A DNA stretch of 64,000 nt from Microbacterium sp. SY138 (lineage in GTDB: Bacteria > Actinomycetota > Actinomycetes > Actinomycetales > Microbacteriaceae), in NCBI RefSeq assembly GCF_039729145.1, contig NZ_CP155793.1:930001-994000 (forward strand). The letters are read 5' to 3'. Each line of letters opens with the position of its first letter. The stretch's first letter is position 1. This document shows positions 8,221-17,200 of this stretch, one piece after another. The position numbers and the translations under genes were made by a program. The notes beneath the pieces are model-generated. The model saw only the letters and a list, made by a program, of their open reading frames with translations, ran no database searches and was not told the origin of the DNA.

Positions 8221-9030
8221 TCAGGAGGACGGCTTTCCCGCCTGTGCCTGGGGGATGAGCGCGCGCACCTCCTCGTTCGCATCGGAGAGGACGACGATGT
8301 CGACCCGTCGGTTCTGGGCCAGGGCATCGGGGGAGTCGCCTGGGGCGACCGGCCTCGTGTCGCCGAATCCGACCGATTTCAGGTGCGCGGGCGGCAGCCC
8401 CGAGGCCTCGACGAGGTGCCGCAGCACCTGGGTGGAGCGTCCGGCGGACAGCTCCCAGTTCGTGGGGTACGGGGCGACCGATCCGCGCACGTCGGCGTGG
8501 CCCTCGACCGAGATCTCGTTGGCGGTGGTGACCAGCACCGAGCCGAGCGCGTCGAGGACGAGGAGCGCTTTCGCACTGAGCGTCGTGCTGTTCGTGTCGA
8601 AGAAGGTCTCGGCACTCACGAGGCCGATCGTGAGGCCGCGCTCATCGATCGTGAAGGTGACGTCGGCTTCGAGACCGTTCTGGGCGAGCACCTGACGCAG
8701 GCGCTCACGCAGCGCCGACAGCTCGTTGAACTCGGTCTGCGCAGCGGCGAGGTCGATGTCGGCGAAGTCCTCGCCCTTCTCATCGACCAGTTCGGGAGGC
8801 ACGACCACGCCTGTCGTTGCGTCGATCTCGTCCGAGGGCTCCTGCCCGAAGCCGGTCGCGAGGGAGGCGCTGAGAGCCTCGAACTTCTCCTGGTCGACGG
8901 TCGACATCGCGAACAGCACGATGAACATGCACATCAGCACCGTGACCATGTCCATGTAGGACGCCATCCACCGCTCGTCCGGACCGCTGTGCTCCTCCTG
9001 CGGCACGCGGCGACGGGCACGGACGCTCAT
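8221..9030 (-). CDS. motB: Flagellar stator protein MotB
   Basis: A 269-residue protein with a single N-terminal membrane helix (about 24-43) containing the proton-accepting Asp27 in ASYMDMVTVLMCMFIVLFAMS. A linker leads to an OmpA-like peptidoglycan-binding domain (EGHADVRG ... LSAGRSTQVLRHL ... NRRVDIVVLS). With MotA it forms the proton-driven stator anchored to the wall. The ATG at 9030 overlaps the motA stop as ATGA. Confidence 0.97.
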   Translation of the reverse strand: MSVRARRRVPQEEHSGPDERWMASYMDMVTVLMCMFIVLFAMSTVDQEKFEALSASLATGFGQEPSDEIDATTGVVVPPELVDEKGEDFADIDLAAAQTEFNELSALRERLRQVLAQNGLEADVTFTIDERGLTIGLVSAETFFDTNSTTLSAKALLVLDALGSVLVTTANEISVEGHADVRGSVAPYPTNWELSAGRSTQVLRHLVEASGLPPAHLKSVGFGDTRPVAPGDSPDALAQNRRVDIVVLSDANEEVRALIPQAQAGKPSS

Positions 9031-9836
9031 GACGCCTGCTCCGTCTCCTCGGCTGCTCGGGTGCGGGCCTTCCGGCCGGAGCGGGCGGAGGAGCGTTCGG
9101 ACACGAGGGCTCGCAGGCGCTCGCCGACGAACTGCGGCGGTGCGCCGGCCTGGATCGCGAGCATGCCCTCCATGAGCACGGTCATGCGTTCGAGTTCGAG
9201 CTCGCCGAGACGCTGGAGGCGTCCGCCGATGGGCAACCAGATGAAGTTGGCCGAGAGTAGACCCCACAGTGTCGCGACGAACGCTGTCGCGATCATGGGA
9301 CCGAGCGTGTCGGGCTTGTCGAGCTTCTCCAGCACGTGCGTGAGGGAGACGACGGTGCCGATGATGCCGACCGTGGGCGCGAAGCCGCCGAGCGTCATGT
9401 AGAAGCGTGAGGCGGTGCGGTTGCGGGCGGCGGTCGAGGTGAGCTCATCCTCCAGCAGCGTTCGCAGGTCTTCGGCGTCGGTCCCGTCCGCGATGCTCTG
9501 CAGCGCCTGGCGCAGGAACGGGTCCTTCTCGTCCTCGAGTCCCTGCTCGAGGGCGAGGAGCCCTTCGGCGCGCGCCTTCTCGGCGTAGCCGACCACCGTG
9601 TCGATCATGCTCGACGCGGTGCGGCGCTCGCCGCGGAAGGCGCGGGGGAGCGACTTGACCGCATGCAGCGCATCGCGCACCGTGCCGCTCGCGATGCCGA
9701 CGGCGATCGTGGCTCCGAAGACCAGCACCATCGGGGCGGGGATCAGCAGCGATCCGATGGTGGCGCCCTCGAGGTTGATCATGGCGATCAGTGCGCCGAA
9801 CGCGAGGACCAGTCCGAGGATGAGAGACGGATCCAT
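9027..9836 (-). CDS. motA: Flagellar stator protein MotA
   Basis: A 269-residue protein with four hydrophobic segments (about 3-22, 28-50, 150-175, 180-203). MotA signatures are the GLVLAFGALIAMINLEG start, the cytoplasmic loop with basic and acidic residues that contacts FliG, and GGFAPTVGIIGTVVSLTHVLE with conserved prolines at the third helix. It forms the outer part of the stator channel with MotB. The gene starts at ATG 9836, one base inside the flbD stop (TGATG). Confidence 0.97.
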   Translation of the reverse strand: MDPSLILGLVLAFGALIAMINLEGATIGSLLIPAPMVLVFGATIAVGIASGTVRDALHAVKSLPRAFRGERRTASSMIDTVVGYAEKARAEGLLALEQGLEDEKDPFLRQALQSIADGTDAEDLRTLLEDELTSTAARNRTASRFYMTLGGFAPTVGIIGTVVSLTHVLEKLDKPDTLGPMIATAFVATLWGLLSANFIWLPIGGRLQRLGELELERMTVLMEGMLAIQAGAPPQFVGERLRALVSERSSARSGRKARTRAAEETEQAS

Positions 9837-10084
9837 CAGAGACCGACCTCGGCATCGGGGGCGGCGGAATCCGATCCGGCGGTGCTGATCAGAGCGGCGG
9901 CCGTGGCGAGCACTCCGGCGCGGAACCGGGTGATCTGCGCGATCACGTCATCCATCGTCTCGGTCACGACGAAGGTCGCACCGTCGACCATGATGAGCGT
10001 CGTGTCCGGCGTGGCCTGGACACGTTCGATCAGGTCGGGGTTCACCGCGAACCGCGAACGGTTCAGGCGCGTGAGGACGATCAT
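9836..10084 (-). CDS. flbD: Flagellar FlbD family protein
   Basis: An 82-residue protein starting MIVLTRLNRSRFAVNPDLIERVQATPDTTL and continuing with IMVDGATFVVTETMDDVI, which is the whole of the small FlbD family known from Bacillus and spirochaete flagellar operons; a role in motor function has been proposed for the family. It is first in the motor/export operon, with a sigma-28-type box 78 bases upstream. The start at 10084 follows the family N-terminus; an ATG three codons upstream (10093) is also possible. Confidence 0.9.
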   Translation of the reverse strand: MIVLTRLNRSRFAVNPDLIERVQATPDTTLIMVDGATFVVTETMDDVIAQITRFRAGVLATAAALISTAGSDSAAPDAEVGL

Positions 10085-10161
10085 GGGCTCCATCCTGGAA
10101 AGATCCGTCCGTGTTCCGGGGAGCACGGACCCGACGGCCCGTCCTGGGCTGTCGGGGGTGA

Positions 10162-10188
10162 CTGTCGGCCGGCCGGCTCCGGTCGTTA
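10162..10188 (-). promoter_or_regulatory. Predicted sigma-28 (FliA) promoter of the flbD-csrA operon
   Basis: On the minus strand TAAC (10188-10185) is followed after exactly 15 bases by GCCGACAG (10169-10162). This matches, with one base changed, three other boxes in the locus (before fliC, flgN and flgB). The transcript would start near 10155 and reach flbD at 10084. Confidence 0.65.
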
Positions 10189-10263
10189 GCAAGGCCCGGT
10201 TCGGGAGGTTCGCGCGACGAAGTTGCCGTCGGCGTGGAGCAGAAGCGCGAGCAGTCCGACATT

Positions 10264-10310
10264 ACTCGTCTTTAATTGATCTAAACCTTAGTAACGAGTG
10301 CGATACTCGT
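10264..10310 (+). promoter_or_regulatory. Predicted operator overlapping the fic promoter
   Basis: Three copies of one half-site lie just before fic: ACTCGT at 10264-10269, its complement ACGAGT at 10294-10299 and ACTCGT at 10305-10310. The last two form a perfect palindrome with a 5-base spacer that ends five bases before the GTG start. An 11-base direct repeat (TACTCGTCTTT) occurs at 10263-10273 and 10304-10314. The region is AT-rich compared with its surroundings. Binding by the winged-helix tail of the Fic protein itself is an inference. Confidence 0.55.
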
Positions 10311-10314
10311 CTTT

Positions 10315-11529
10315 GTGGACACTGATGCAAGTACGCCGGGAACCAGGTGGCCGGCACACACCGTGGAGACGCTTCCGTGGCGCCAACAGGTCCGTGGCGG
10401 CACTCGGGACGATCGGACGCTGGCATCCGTCGACGCCACGATCCCCCCGATGATCGCGGGTCTCGACTACGCCGCCCCCATGGCGACAGTCGTCGCCTCG
10501 GAGGGCGCTCTGCTTGCTATCGCGCAAGCGGATACCGACGCGGAGGGGCATTCGGCGGCGCTGAGCCGATTCATGATGCGCACAGAATCCGTCGCGTCGT
10601 CGAAGATCGAGCGGATCACCGCCAGCGCGACCGACTACGCCAGGGCGCTGGCCGGCAACCGTTCGAACGCCTCGGCCACGAGCATGGTGGCGGCGAGCAC
10701 GGCACTGCATGGCCTCGTCGCCGGAGTCGGCGACCGAGGTCTGTTCGCGGTCGAGGACCTCCTCATCGCTCACCACGACTTGATGAAGGACGATCCCGTC
10801 GAAGCGGCGTATGCCGGTCGTTTGCGTGACATGCAGAACTGGATCGGGGGAAGCGACCACTCGCCGCGAGGTGCGCTTCATGTGCCACCGGCACCGCAAC
10901 GAGTCGCCGCGTTGATGGACGACCTGATCGCTTTCCTCAACCGAGACGACATCCCGGTGATCGTGCAGGCGGCGATCGGACATGCGCAGTTCGAGTCCAT
11001 CCATGCGTTCACGGATGGCAACGGTCGTCTCGGCCGCGCCCTCGTGTCGGCCGTGCTTCGTCGCCGTGGCGCTGCCGTCAACGCCGTCGTTCCCCTGGCG
11101 AGCGGGCTTCTCGCCAAACGGGACGAGTACTTCGCCGCGCTCGGCGACTATCGGCGGGGTGAGCCGTCGCCGCTCATTGCGCTGTTCGCCCGGGCGGCCC
11201 GCGCAGCGGCTTCGTGCTCGCGCGAATCCATCGCCCGCATCAAAGGTCTTCCAGCCGAGTGGGCGAACGAGCTGCGCCCGCGGGCCGGTTCTGCGGTCGC
11301 CGCGCTGATTCCCGGGTTCTACGATCACCCCGTCATGGCAGCAGGCGAGATCGAGCAGCGCTCAGGTTCGTCGGAGCAACAGGCCTACAAGGCCATCGCT
11401 CAGCTCGAAGCGGCAGGATTCGTGCAAGAGATCACCGGACGCAAGCGGGACCGTGTCTGGGTCGCCGCCGAACTGCTCGCGGAGCTCGACGACCTCGACC
11501 GGCGGATCCAGGCGGAGATGGGCAACTGA
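10315..11529 (+). CDS. Fic family protein with C-terminal winged helix
   Basis: A 404-residue protein. The N-terminal part (LPWRQQVRGGTRDDRTLASVD...IPPMIAGLDY) is typical of long Fic proteins. A candidate inhibitory helix carries S95-S-K-I-E99, followed by Arg instead of the usual Gly/Asn. The Fic catalytic loop is H230-AFTDGNGRLGR-241, with the catalytic His and the phosphate-binding GNGR intact and Ala in place of the usual Pro. Residues about 335-404 resemble a winged-helix DNA-binding domain. Fic enzymes usually transfer AMP from ATP to protein hydroxyls. The gene is the only plus-strand gene between the flagellar operons besides the cupin, and no Shine-Dalgarno precedes its GTG, so its mRNA may be leaderless. 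Autoregulation is likely but inferred. Confidence 0.9.
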   Translation: MDTDASTPGTRWPAHTVETLPWRQQVRGGTRDDRTLASVDATIPPMIAGLDYAAPMATVVASEGALLAIAQADTDAEGHSAALSRFMMRTESVASSKIERITASATDYARALAGNRSNASATSMVAASTALHGLVAGVGDRGLFAVEDLLIAHHDLMKDDPVEAAYAGRLRDMQNWIGGSDHSPRGALHVPPAPQRVAALMDDLIAFLNRDDIPVIVQAAIGHAQFESIHAFTDGNGRLGRALVSAVLRRRGAAVNAVVPLASGLLAKRDEYFAALGDYRRGEPSPLIALFARAARAAASCSRESIARIKGLPAEWANELRPRAGSAVAALIPGFYDHPVMAAGEIEQRSGSSEQQAYKAIAQLEAAGFVQEITGRKRDRVWVAAELLAELDDLDRRIQAEMGN

Positions 11530-11605
11530 AGGGCCAACCGGCGGGACTGCGATCACGTGGGTGTCGCTCCGAGATGCTTCGTGCTCGCAGTGCGACCGAG
11601 ACGAC

Positions 11606-13306
11606 TCAGCGGTCGGCGAGCAGGCGGTCGCGCACCTGACGACGCAGCACCTTGCCGATGAGCGACCGGGGGAGGTCGTCGACGGCGGTGATCCGGCGAG
11701 GCACCTTGTAGGGGGTGAGCCGGGTGCGGCAGAAGTCGCGCAGCGCATCCACGTCGAGGGCCGCACCGTCGCGGAGCACCACGGCGGCGGCGACCTCCTC
11801 TCCGCCGTGGGGTCGCGGCAGACCGACGACCGCCGCGGCGACGACATCGGGATGGGCGACCAGCGCGTCTTCCACCTCGCTGGGAGACACGTTGAACCCG
11901 CCGGTGATGATGAGCTCCTTGAGGCGGTCGACGATGCTCACGAACCCGTCGGAGGAGACCTGGGCGATGTCGCCGGATCGGAGCCAGCCGTCCGGCAGCA
12001 GGGCATCTGCCGTCTCGCCCGGACGCCCCCAGTACCCCTGGAAGACCTGCGGTCCGCGGATGAGGAGCTCGCCGGGCTCGCCGGCGGGAAGGTCGACCGC
12101 AGGGTCGGCCGGGTCGACGACGCGGATCTCCGTGCTCGGGAAGGGCACCCCGACGGTGCCGGGGCGACGCGTCGGGCCCATCGGGTTGCCCAGCGCGACC
12201 GGTGAGCTCTCGGTCATGCCGTAGCCCTCGACGAGCAGACCGCCGGTCGCCTCCTCCCAGCGCTTCACCGTGGCGACCGGAAGGCTCATGGCGCCGGAGA
12301 TCGCGAAGCGCACGGTCGAGAGGTCGATCGTTCCTCGGCCGGCCGCACGTGCGAGCGCGTCGTAGATCGGCGGTACGGCGGGAAGGAAGGTGGGCGGCGT
12401 CGTACGCGCCGCCGCGGTGACCAATCCCAGGTCGAACGTCGGGAAGAGGACGAGTCGCGCGCCGATGCTCATCGCGAAGGTGAGGCACAGGGTCATGCCG
12501 TAGGCGTGGAACAGCGGCAGCACGCCGTAGAACGTCTCCTCGCCGTCGACGAGACCCGGCACCCACGCCCGCCCCTGCATCGCGTTGGCACGGAGATTCG
12601 CGTGCGTGAGGATCGCTCCCTTCGGGACACCCGTCGTCCCGCTCGTGTACTGCAGCAGGGCGATGTCTTCCAGGCCCGGTCCCCCCACCCGTCGGGAGAG
12701 GCGTCGGTGATCGGCGAGGCTCTTCCACGCGATCAGGTGCCGCGCCTTCGGGGCGCCGGTGAGCTTCGCCCTGGCCTCGCGGGCCCGGGGCAGGGGCAGG
12801 CGGAGCGCGAGGCGCTTCGACAGCGGCATCGCCGTGGTGATGTCGACGCTCACGATGTGCTCGACCTTGACATCGACGGGGAATCCGGCGACCGTGTCGA
12901 CCGATTTGTCCCACACGACCGCGACGCGGGCGCCGTGATCCTCGAACTGATGCCGCAGCTCGCGCGCGGTGTAGAGCGGGTTGTGCTCGACCACGATCGC
13001 GCCGAGCCGGAGGATCGCGTAGAAGGCGACCACGTGCTGAGGGCAGTTGGGCAGCACCAGCGCCACCCGGTCGCCGTGGCCGACGCCGAGGCGCCGCAGA
13101 CCCTCGGCCGCCCGCTCGACCTGCTCCCCGAGCTCGCGATAGGTCGTGACCGCTCCGAAGAAGTCCAGTGCCGGGCGCCGCCCGAAAGACTTCACAGTCG
13201 CCGACAGCATCTCGGACAGAGTCTGCGACGGATCCGCGATCTCCGCGGGGACACCCTCCGCGTAGGAGTCGAGCCAGGGTCGGGAGGCGAGCGGGGATTC
13301 GGGCAT
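11606..13306 (-). CDS. Long-chain fatty acid-CoA ligase (AMP-binding enzyme)
   Basis: A 566-residue adenylate-forming enzyme. The P-loop YTSGTTGVPKGA is near residue 210, the LPLFHAYGM motif follows, then EGYGMTESSP and the hinge SDGFVSIVDRLKELIITGGFNVSP with the catalytic lysine in GKVLRR near the C-terminus. The full length and order fit FadD-type acyl-CoA synthetases, which activate fatty acids to acyl-CoA via acyl-AMP. The start at 13306 is preceded by GGAGG, although very close; a GTG 36 bases upstream is an alternative. Its chain-length specificity cannot be read from sequence. It is convergent with fic. Confidence 0.92.
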   Translation of the reverse strand: MPESPLASRPWLDSYAEGVPAEIADPSQTLSEMLSATVKSFGRRPALDFFGAVTTYRELGEQVERAAEGLRRLGVGHGDRVALVLPNCPQHVVAFYAILRLGAIVVEHNPLYTARELRHQFEDHGARVAVVWDKSVDTVAGFPVDVKVEHIVSVDITTAMPLSKRLALRLPLPRAREARAKLTGAPKARHLIAWKSLADHRRLSRRVGGPGLEDIALLQYTSGTTGVPKGAILTHANLRANAMQGRAWVPGLVDGEETFYGVLPLFHAYGMTLCLTFAMSIGARLVLFPTFDLGLVTAAARTTPPTFLPAVPPIYDALARAAGRGTIDLSTVRFAISGAMSLPVATVKRWEEATGGLLVEGYGMTESSPVALGNPMGPTRRPGTVGVPFPSTEIRVVDPADPAVDLPAGEPGELLIRGPQVFQGYWGRPGETADALLPDGWLRSGDIAQVSSDGFVSIVDRLKELIITGGFNVSPSEVEDALVAHPDVVAAAVVGLPRPHGGEEVAAAVVLRDGAALDVDALRDFCRTRLTPYKVPRRITAVDDLPRSLIGKVLRRQVRDRLLADR

Positions 13307-13351
13307 GCCTCCATCCTGCCCGGGATCCCTATCAGCGGACACCGCATCCGT

Positions 13352-13750
13352 TCAGCCGAGGAAGAGGAGCACGATCGACAGGATGACGGAGGCCGCGCCG
13401 ACCCCGGCCAGCGTGATCCCCAGCACCTGGAACGCATGCAGCAGGGGCCGTCGGGGTTCGAACCGCATCAGGCTCGGGTGCCGTTCACTGAGGAACGCGT
13501 CGGCTTCTTCCCGCCCGTGCCAATGGACCGATTCCTCCGCGCGCAGCGGGCGCTCCCAGAAGTCGCCGGCGGCGAACCAGCGTGCTCGCGCCCGGCCGCC
13601 GTCGTCCTCGACGATGACCACCTCGTGCGGCACCCAGGAGCCGTCGTGCAGTTTCACCAGGAGCACGATCGCGAGCAGCGGGAGCCCGATGCCGAGGCCG
13701 ATCCACGAGAGGACCTCGGCGATGGTGCCGACAGCGTCGACCGCGTTCAT
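13352..13750 (-). CDS. Two-helix membrane protein, unknown function
   Basis: A 132-residue protein with an N-terminal helix (about 8-33), a soluble middle that may be extracytoplasmic or cytoplasmic (residues 38-100, with tryptophans and HWHGREEADAFL), and a C-terminal helix (about 108-131). No family was recognised. A GGAG Shine-Dalgarno lies six bases before the ATG at 13750. It is 45 bases upstream of the acyl-CoA ligase start on the same strand and may be co-transcribed with it. Confidence 0.75.
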   Translation of the reverse strand: MNAVDAVGTIAEVLSWIGLGIGLPLLAIVLLVKLHDGSWVPHEVVIVEDDGGRARARWFAAGDFWERPLRAEESVHWHGREEADAFLSERHPSLMRFEPRRPLLHAFQVLGITLAGVGAASVILSIVLLFLG

Positions 13751-13812
13751 GACCGGCTCCGTTCTCCCTCAGACGACAGTACCGGCGAAACCCGGCGGCC
13801 TAGGCTGACGGG

Positions 13813-14178
13813 GTGGACGAAGACACACGGAACGTGCAGGCGGCGCTGGCGAGCATCACCGAGCACTGGCAGCCGCATCGATTGACGAGCATCAACGACT
13901 ACGACGTCAAGGTCGTCAAACTGCTCGGCGAGTTCGTCTGGCACACCCACCCCGATACCGACGAGCTCTTCATGGTGGTGCACGGAGAGCTGACGATCCA
14001 GCTGCGCGACCGCGATGTCGTGCTCGGACCGAACGATGTCTTCGTCGTCCCGAAGGGCGTCGAGCACTGCCCGCGCGCCGATCAGGAGGTGCACGCGATC
14101 CTCTTCGAGCCGAAGGGCACCGTCAACACGGGCGATGCCGGCGGTGAGATGACATCGGAGCTCCGCGAGTTCGGATAG
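13813..14178 (+). CDS. Small cupin-domain protein
   Basis: A 121-residue single-domain cupin. Motif 1 is WHTHPDTDELFMVVHGELTI (two His and a Glu as metal ligands) and motif 2 is NDVFVVPKGVEHCP (third His). Such proteins are metal-dependent isomerases, dioxygenases or sensors; the substrate is unknown. The GTG at 13813 lies six bases after TAGGCT (13801-13806), a good -10 hexamer, so the transcript is probably leaderless. It is divergent from the two-helix membrane protein and convergent with the giant wall protein. Confidence 0.88.
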   Translation: MDEDTRNVQAALASITEHWQPHRLTSINDYDVKVVKLLGEFVWHTHPDTDELFMVVHGELTIQLRDRDVVLGPNDVFVVPKGVEHCPRADQEVHAILFEPKGTVNTGDAGGEMTSELREFG

Positions 14179-14245
14179 CCGGACAACCCGCAGCCGGAGC
14201 ATCGACGTCGGAACAGCCGGACCGAACCTCCCGACGACGAGACGG

Positions 14246-17200
14246 TCAGGTGAGGGCGACCCCGTGACGTCGACGGCGGACCAGGAGTCCCCCGGCGAGG
14301 AGGAGCAGGATCCCGATCCCTGCGAACAGGGATACGGCGGGCCCGTCGACTCCGGTGGACGGGAGGCCGCCGCCGCCGCCGTCCGGATTCGGATCCGGGG
14401 GTGGAACGAGGTACACGTTCGTGATCGCCGCGATCTGAGACGTCGGCGGCTCACCTCCGGTGGCCGGGGTGGTGATCGTGACGGTCTGGCCGTCGTTGAG
14501 CCTCGACCCCTCTCCGAAGGCACCGACCGCACCGGTCTCGGACACTCGGCACACCGACCCCAGCGGGAGCCCGTCGAGGCGCGTGCGAAGGTCGTCCGCG
14601 CTCGACACGGTGAGGGTGCCGCCTGCGGGGAGCACGAGGGGAACGCCGGCGACCGTGCACTCGACGAGGAAATCGAAGCTGTCCGGAGCTCGCCCCGTGT
14701 CGCCGGCCAGCACCTTCTGCACCCCGAGGTCGCCATCGAGCAGGGTGACCCCGGCCTGCACGGGGGCCACGGAGTACTCGCGCCCGCCGGCATCCGTGCC
14801 CACCGCGCCCATCTGATTCCACGCGAAGCCCCCGGCATCGGGGACGGTGATCGGAGCGAGGTCCGGATACTCCGGCGATTCCGGGACGTTCTGCGTCTCG
14901 TAGTGCAGCGACAGCACCTGGCCAGGGCCGAACGACCCGGCCGCCGTGGCGGTGAAGTCGATCGTGACCCGGATTCCGGTCACCTCCTCCCACGCGCCGG
15001 CGTAGGAGCGGACGGGCACCCAGGTCGCGGTGGTGTCGCAGAGCAGATCGCCGAACCATGCCGAGCTCGATCCCGTGCCCACGCAGGGCGAAGCCGAGGT
15101 CGTCACGTCCAGGGTCAGGGTCGCTCCGACCGGGAGGATGTTCGCGGCCAGGGACTCGGGGAGGAGCACCGGGTCGAATGTGGTGTTGCGTGCAGCGCCG
15201 GTCGCCAGCAGCCGGTCGCCGATCCGCGGCAGGGGATCGACGATCGATACGGTCTCGAATCCGACCGTGCCGCTGTTCACGACGGAGAGCCGCCAGTCGT
15301 CCGTGGCGCCGACAGCGGTGTAGGCGGCGCACGGTGTGCGGGTGTAGCCGTCGGGGTCGAGCGGGCAGGCCGCGTCGGGGTTGTTCAGGTTGACCTCGCC
15401 GTCGACCAGGTCGCCGTCGACTTCGCCCTTGACGTACTTGTACGCCGCGAGGGATCCTCCCGGTGACGGCTGGACATAGTTGGTCGTTCCGCACTGGTCG
15501 TCGTCGAGGCCGGATACCGTGCCTTCCCCGTTGCCGGACGCATTCGTGCAGGCGGTGAGCGCCTCATCGGTCGTGACGACGAACGTGTTGGTCGTGAACT
15601 CGTCGAGGGCGAGTCCCGGGGCCAGCACGAGGTTCACGGTGATCGTGAAGACCTCACCGGGTGACATCCGATTCCCGCCCTCCGGCCAGGTGAAGGTCAC
15701 GTTCTTGCCGGTGTCGTCGATCAGAGCCGACACGTCCGTCGACAGCGTGCCCCCCGCCGAGGTCTGATAGGTCGGTGGCGAGAAGTCCCAATCGAGGTAC
15801 TCGGGGAGCGTGTCGACGAGCTGGTCGATCGTGAGGAAACCGGTGCCGGTGTTGGTGAACTGCAGCGTCCACGGGAGGCTGGCGCCGATGGACACGACGT
15901 GGCTGGTTCCGGGCTGCGACTTCACGACATCGAGCTCGTGCGTCCCGGGATCGATCGTCAGGTCGGCATCGGCGTCGGCGTCGGCATCCGCATACAGTCC
16001 ATCGAGTCGCTCGCTCACGACCGTCGCCGTGTTCGGGAGCGTCGTCGGCAGCGACAGGTCGGTGCCATCTCGCTGTGTGGTGAGCGCGACGATGTCGAAC
16101 GCGAGCTGCGCGGTCCAGTCGTCGGGCGGTGCATTGCGCGAGAAGACCTCTCCGGCGGCATTGCGGAACACCGCCCGAAGGCCGACGATCGCGGCCGGAT
16201 CCGCCGCCGTGGGGAGCGCCGCAGTCGCCGCGAACGCACCTTCGACCCAGGTCGATCCCACGAGCGCGTCGATCCGCACCTGGTCGGCACCGGCCGGCAG
16301 CACCACGGTCAGCGCAGGGTCGGGGGCCAACTGCATCGCGTTCCAGAAGGCGGCGTCCGCATCCGTGATGGTGACCTGCTGGGTCGCCGCGGTGGAGGAG
16401 CCGTCCGTCGCATCGAGTGTCACGGTGACGGGGTCTTGCAGCTGGGTCTCGAGAATCGATTCCGGATCGATGGTCTTCGCGAGCGTCGCATCCAGCAGAG
16501 CGCTGACGAGCGCCACGGTGTCGTTCGCGGTGTCGCTCGGCGTCGAGGCGTTGCCGGAAGGGGTCAGGACCGGGTCGTAGGACTGGGCGATCACGTCGTT
16601 GGCGACGGTGCCGGGCTCCACGAGCTGATCGGCATCCGAACGCTCGTACTGCCGCACCTTGGTGACGATCCCGACGCTCAGATCTTCCCCGGCGCGGATG
16701 CTGCCGCCCTCGGTCGTGGGGTCGATGCCGTGGAACACGACGCTGACCCCGACCACGGTGGCGAGATCGCCGGCGGTGAGCGTTCCCGCGTCGGTCACGG
16801 AGAGCGTGCGGGTGCTGAGCGTGCCATCGGTCGCGCGGTCCCAGAGCGTGACGGTCGACGCGGCGGGGTCCACCTGTTCGACCGGGTAGGCGAAGGTGAG
16901 CGATTGCACGGTGAGGCGCTCGTAGGGGTTGGTGTCCGCGTCGTAGACCGCGTCGTCGAACGGGTCATCCGCCCAGGCGCCGGGAGCGCTCACGCACTGG
17001 TCCGCCGCTCCGGCCGCGCAGGGGATCGGATCGGTCACGCGCACGTACGACGCGCGTGCGGTGCTGTCGTTCCTGGCATCGATGTCGAACATCACGTCCG
17101 GATAGTTCGCGGGGTCGACGTCGGCGGACTCCGGGATCGTCACGCTCGACGGCGTGACGGTCTTCTCCACCGAGACGAGCGGCGGCTGGTCGATCAGGGT

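Noticed and set aside
11530..11605. Terminator between fic and the acyl-CoA ligase gene
   Set aside because: The two genes converge here but I could not find a convincing inverted repeat.
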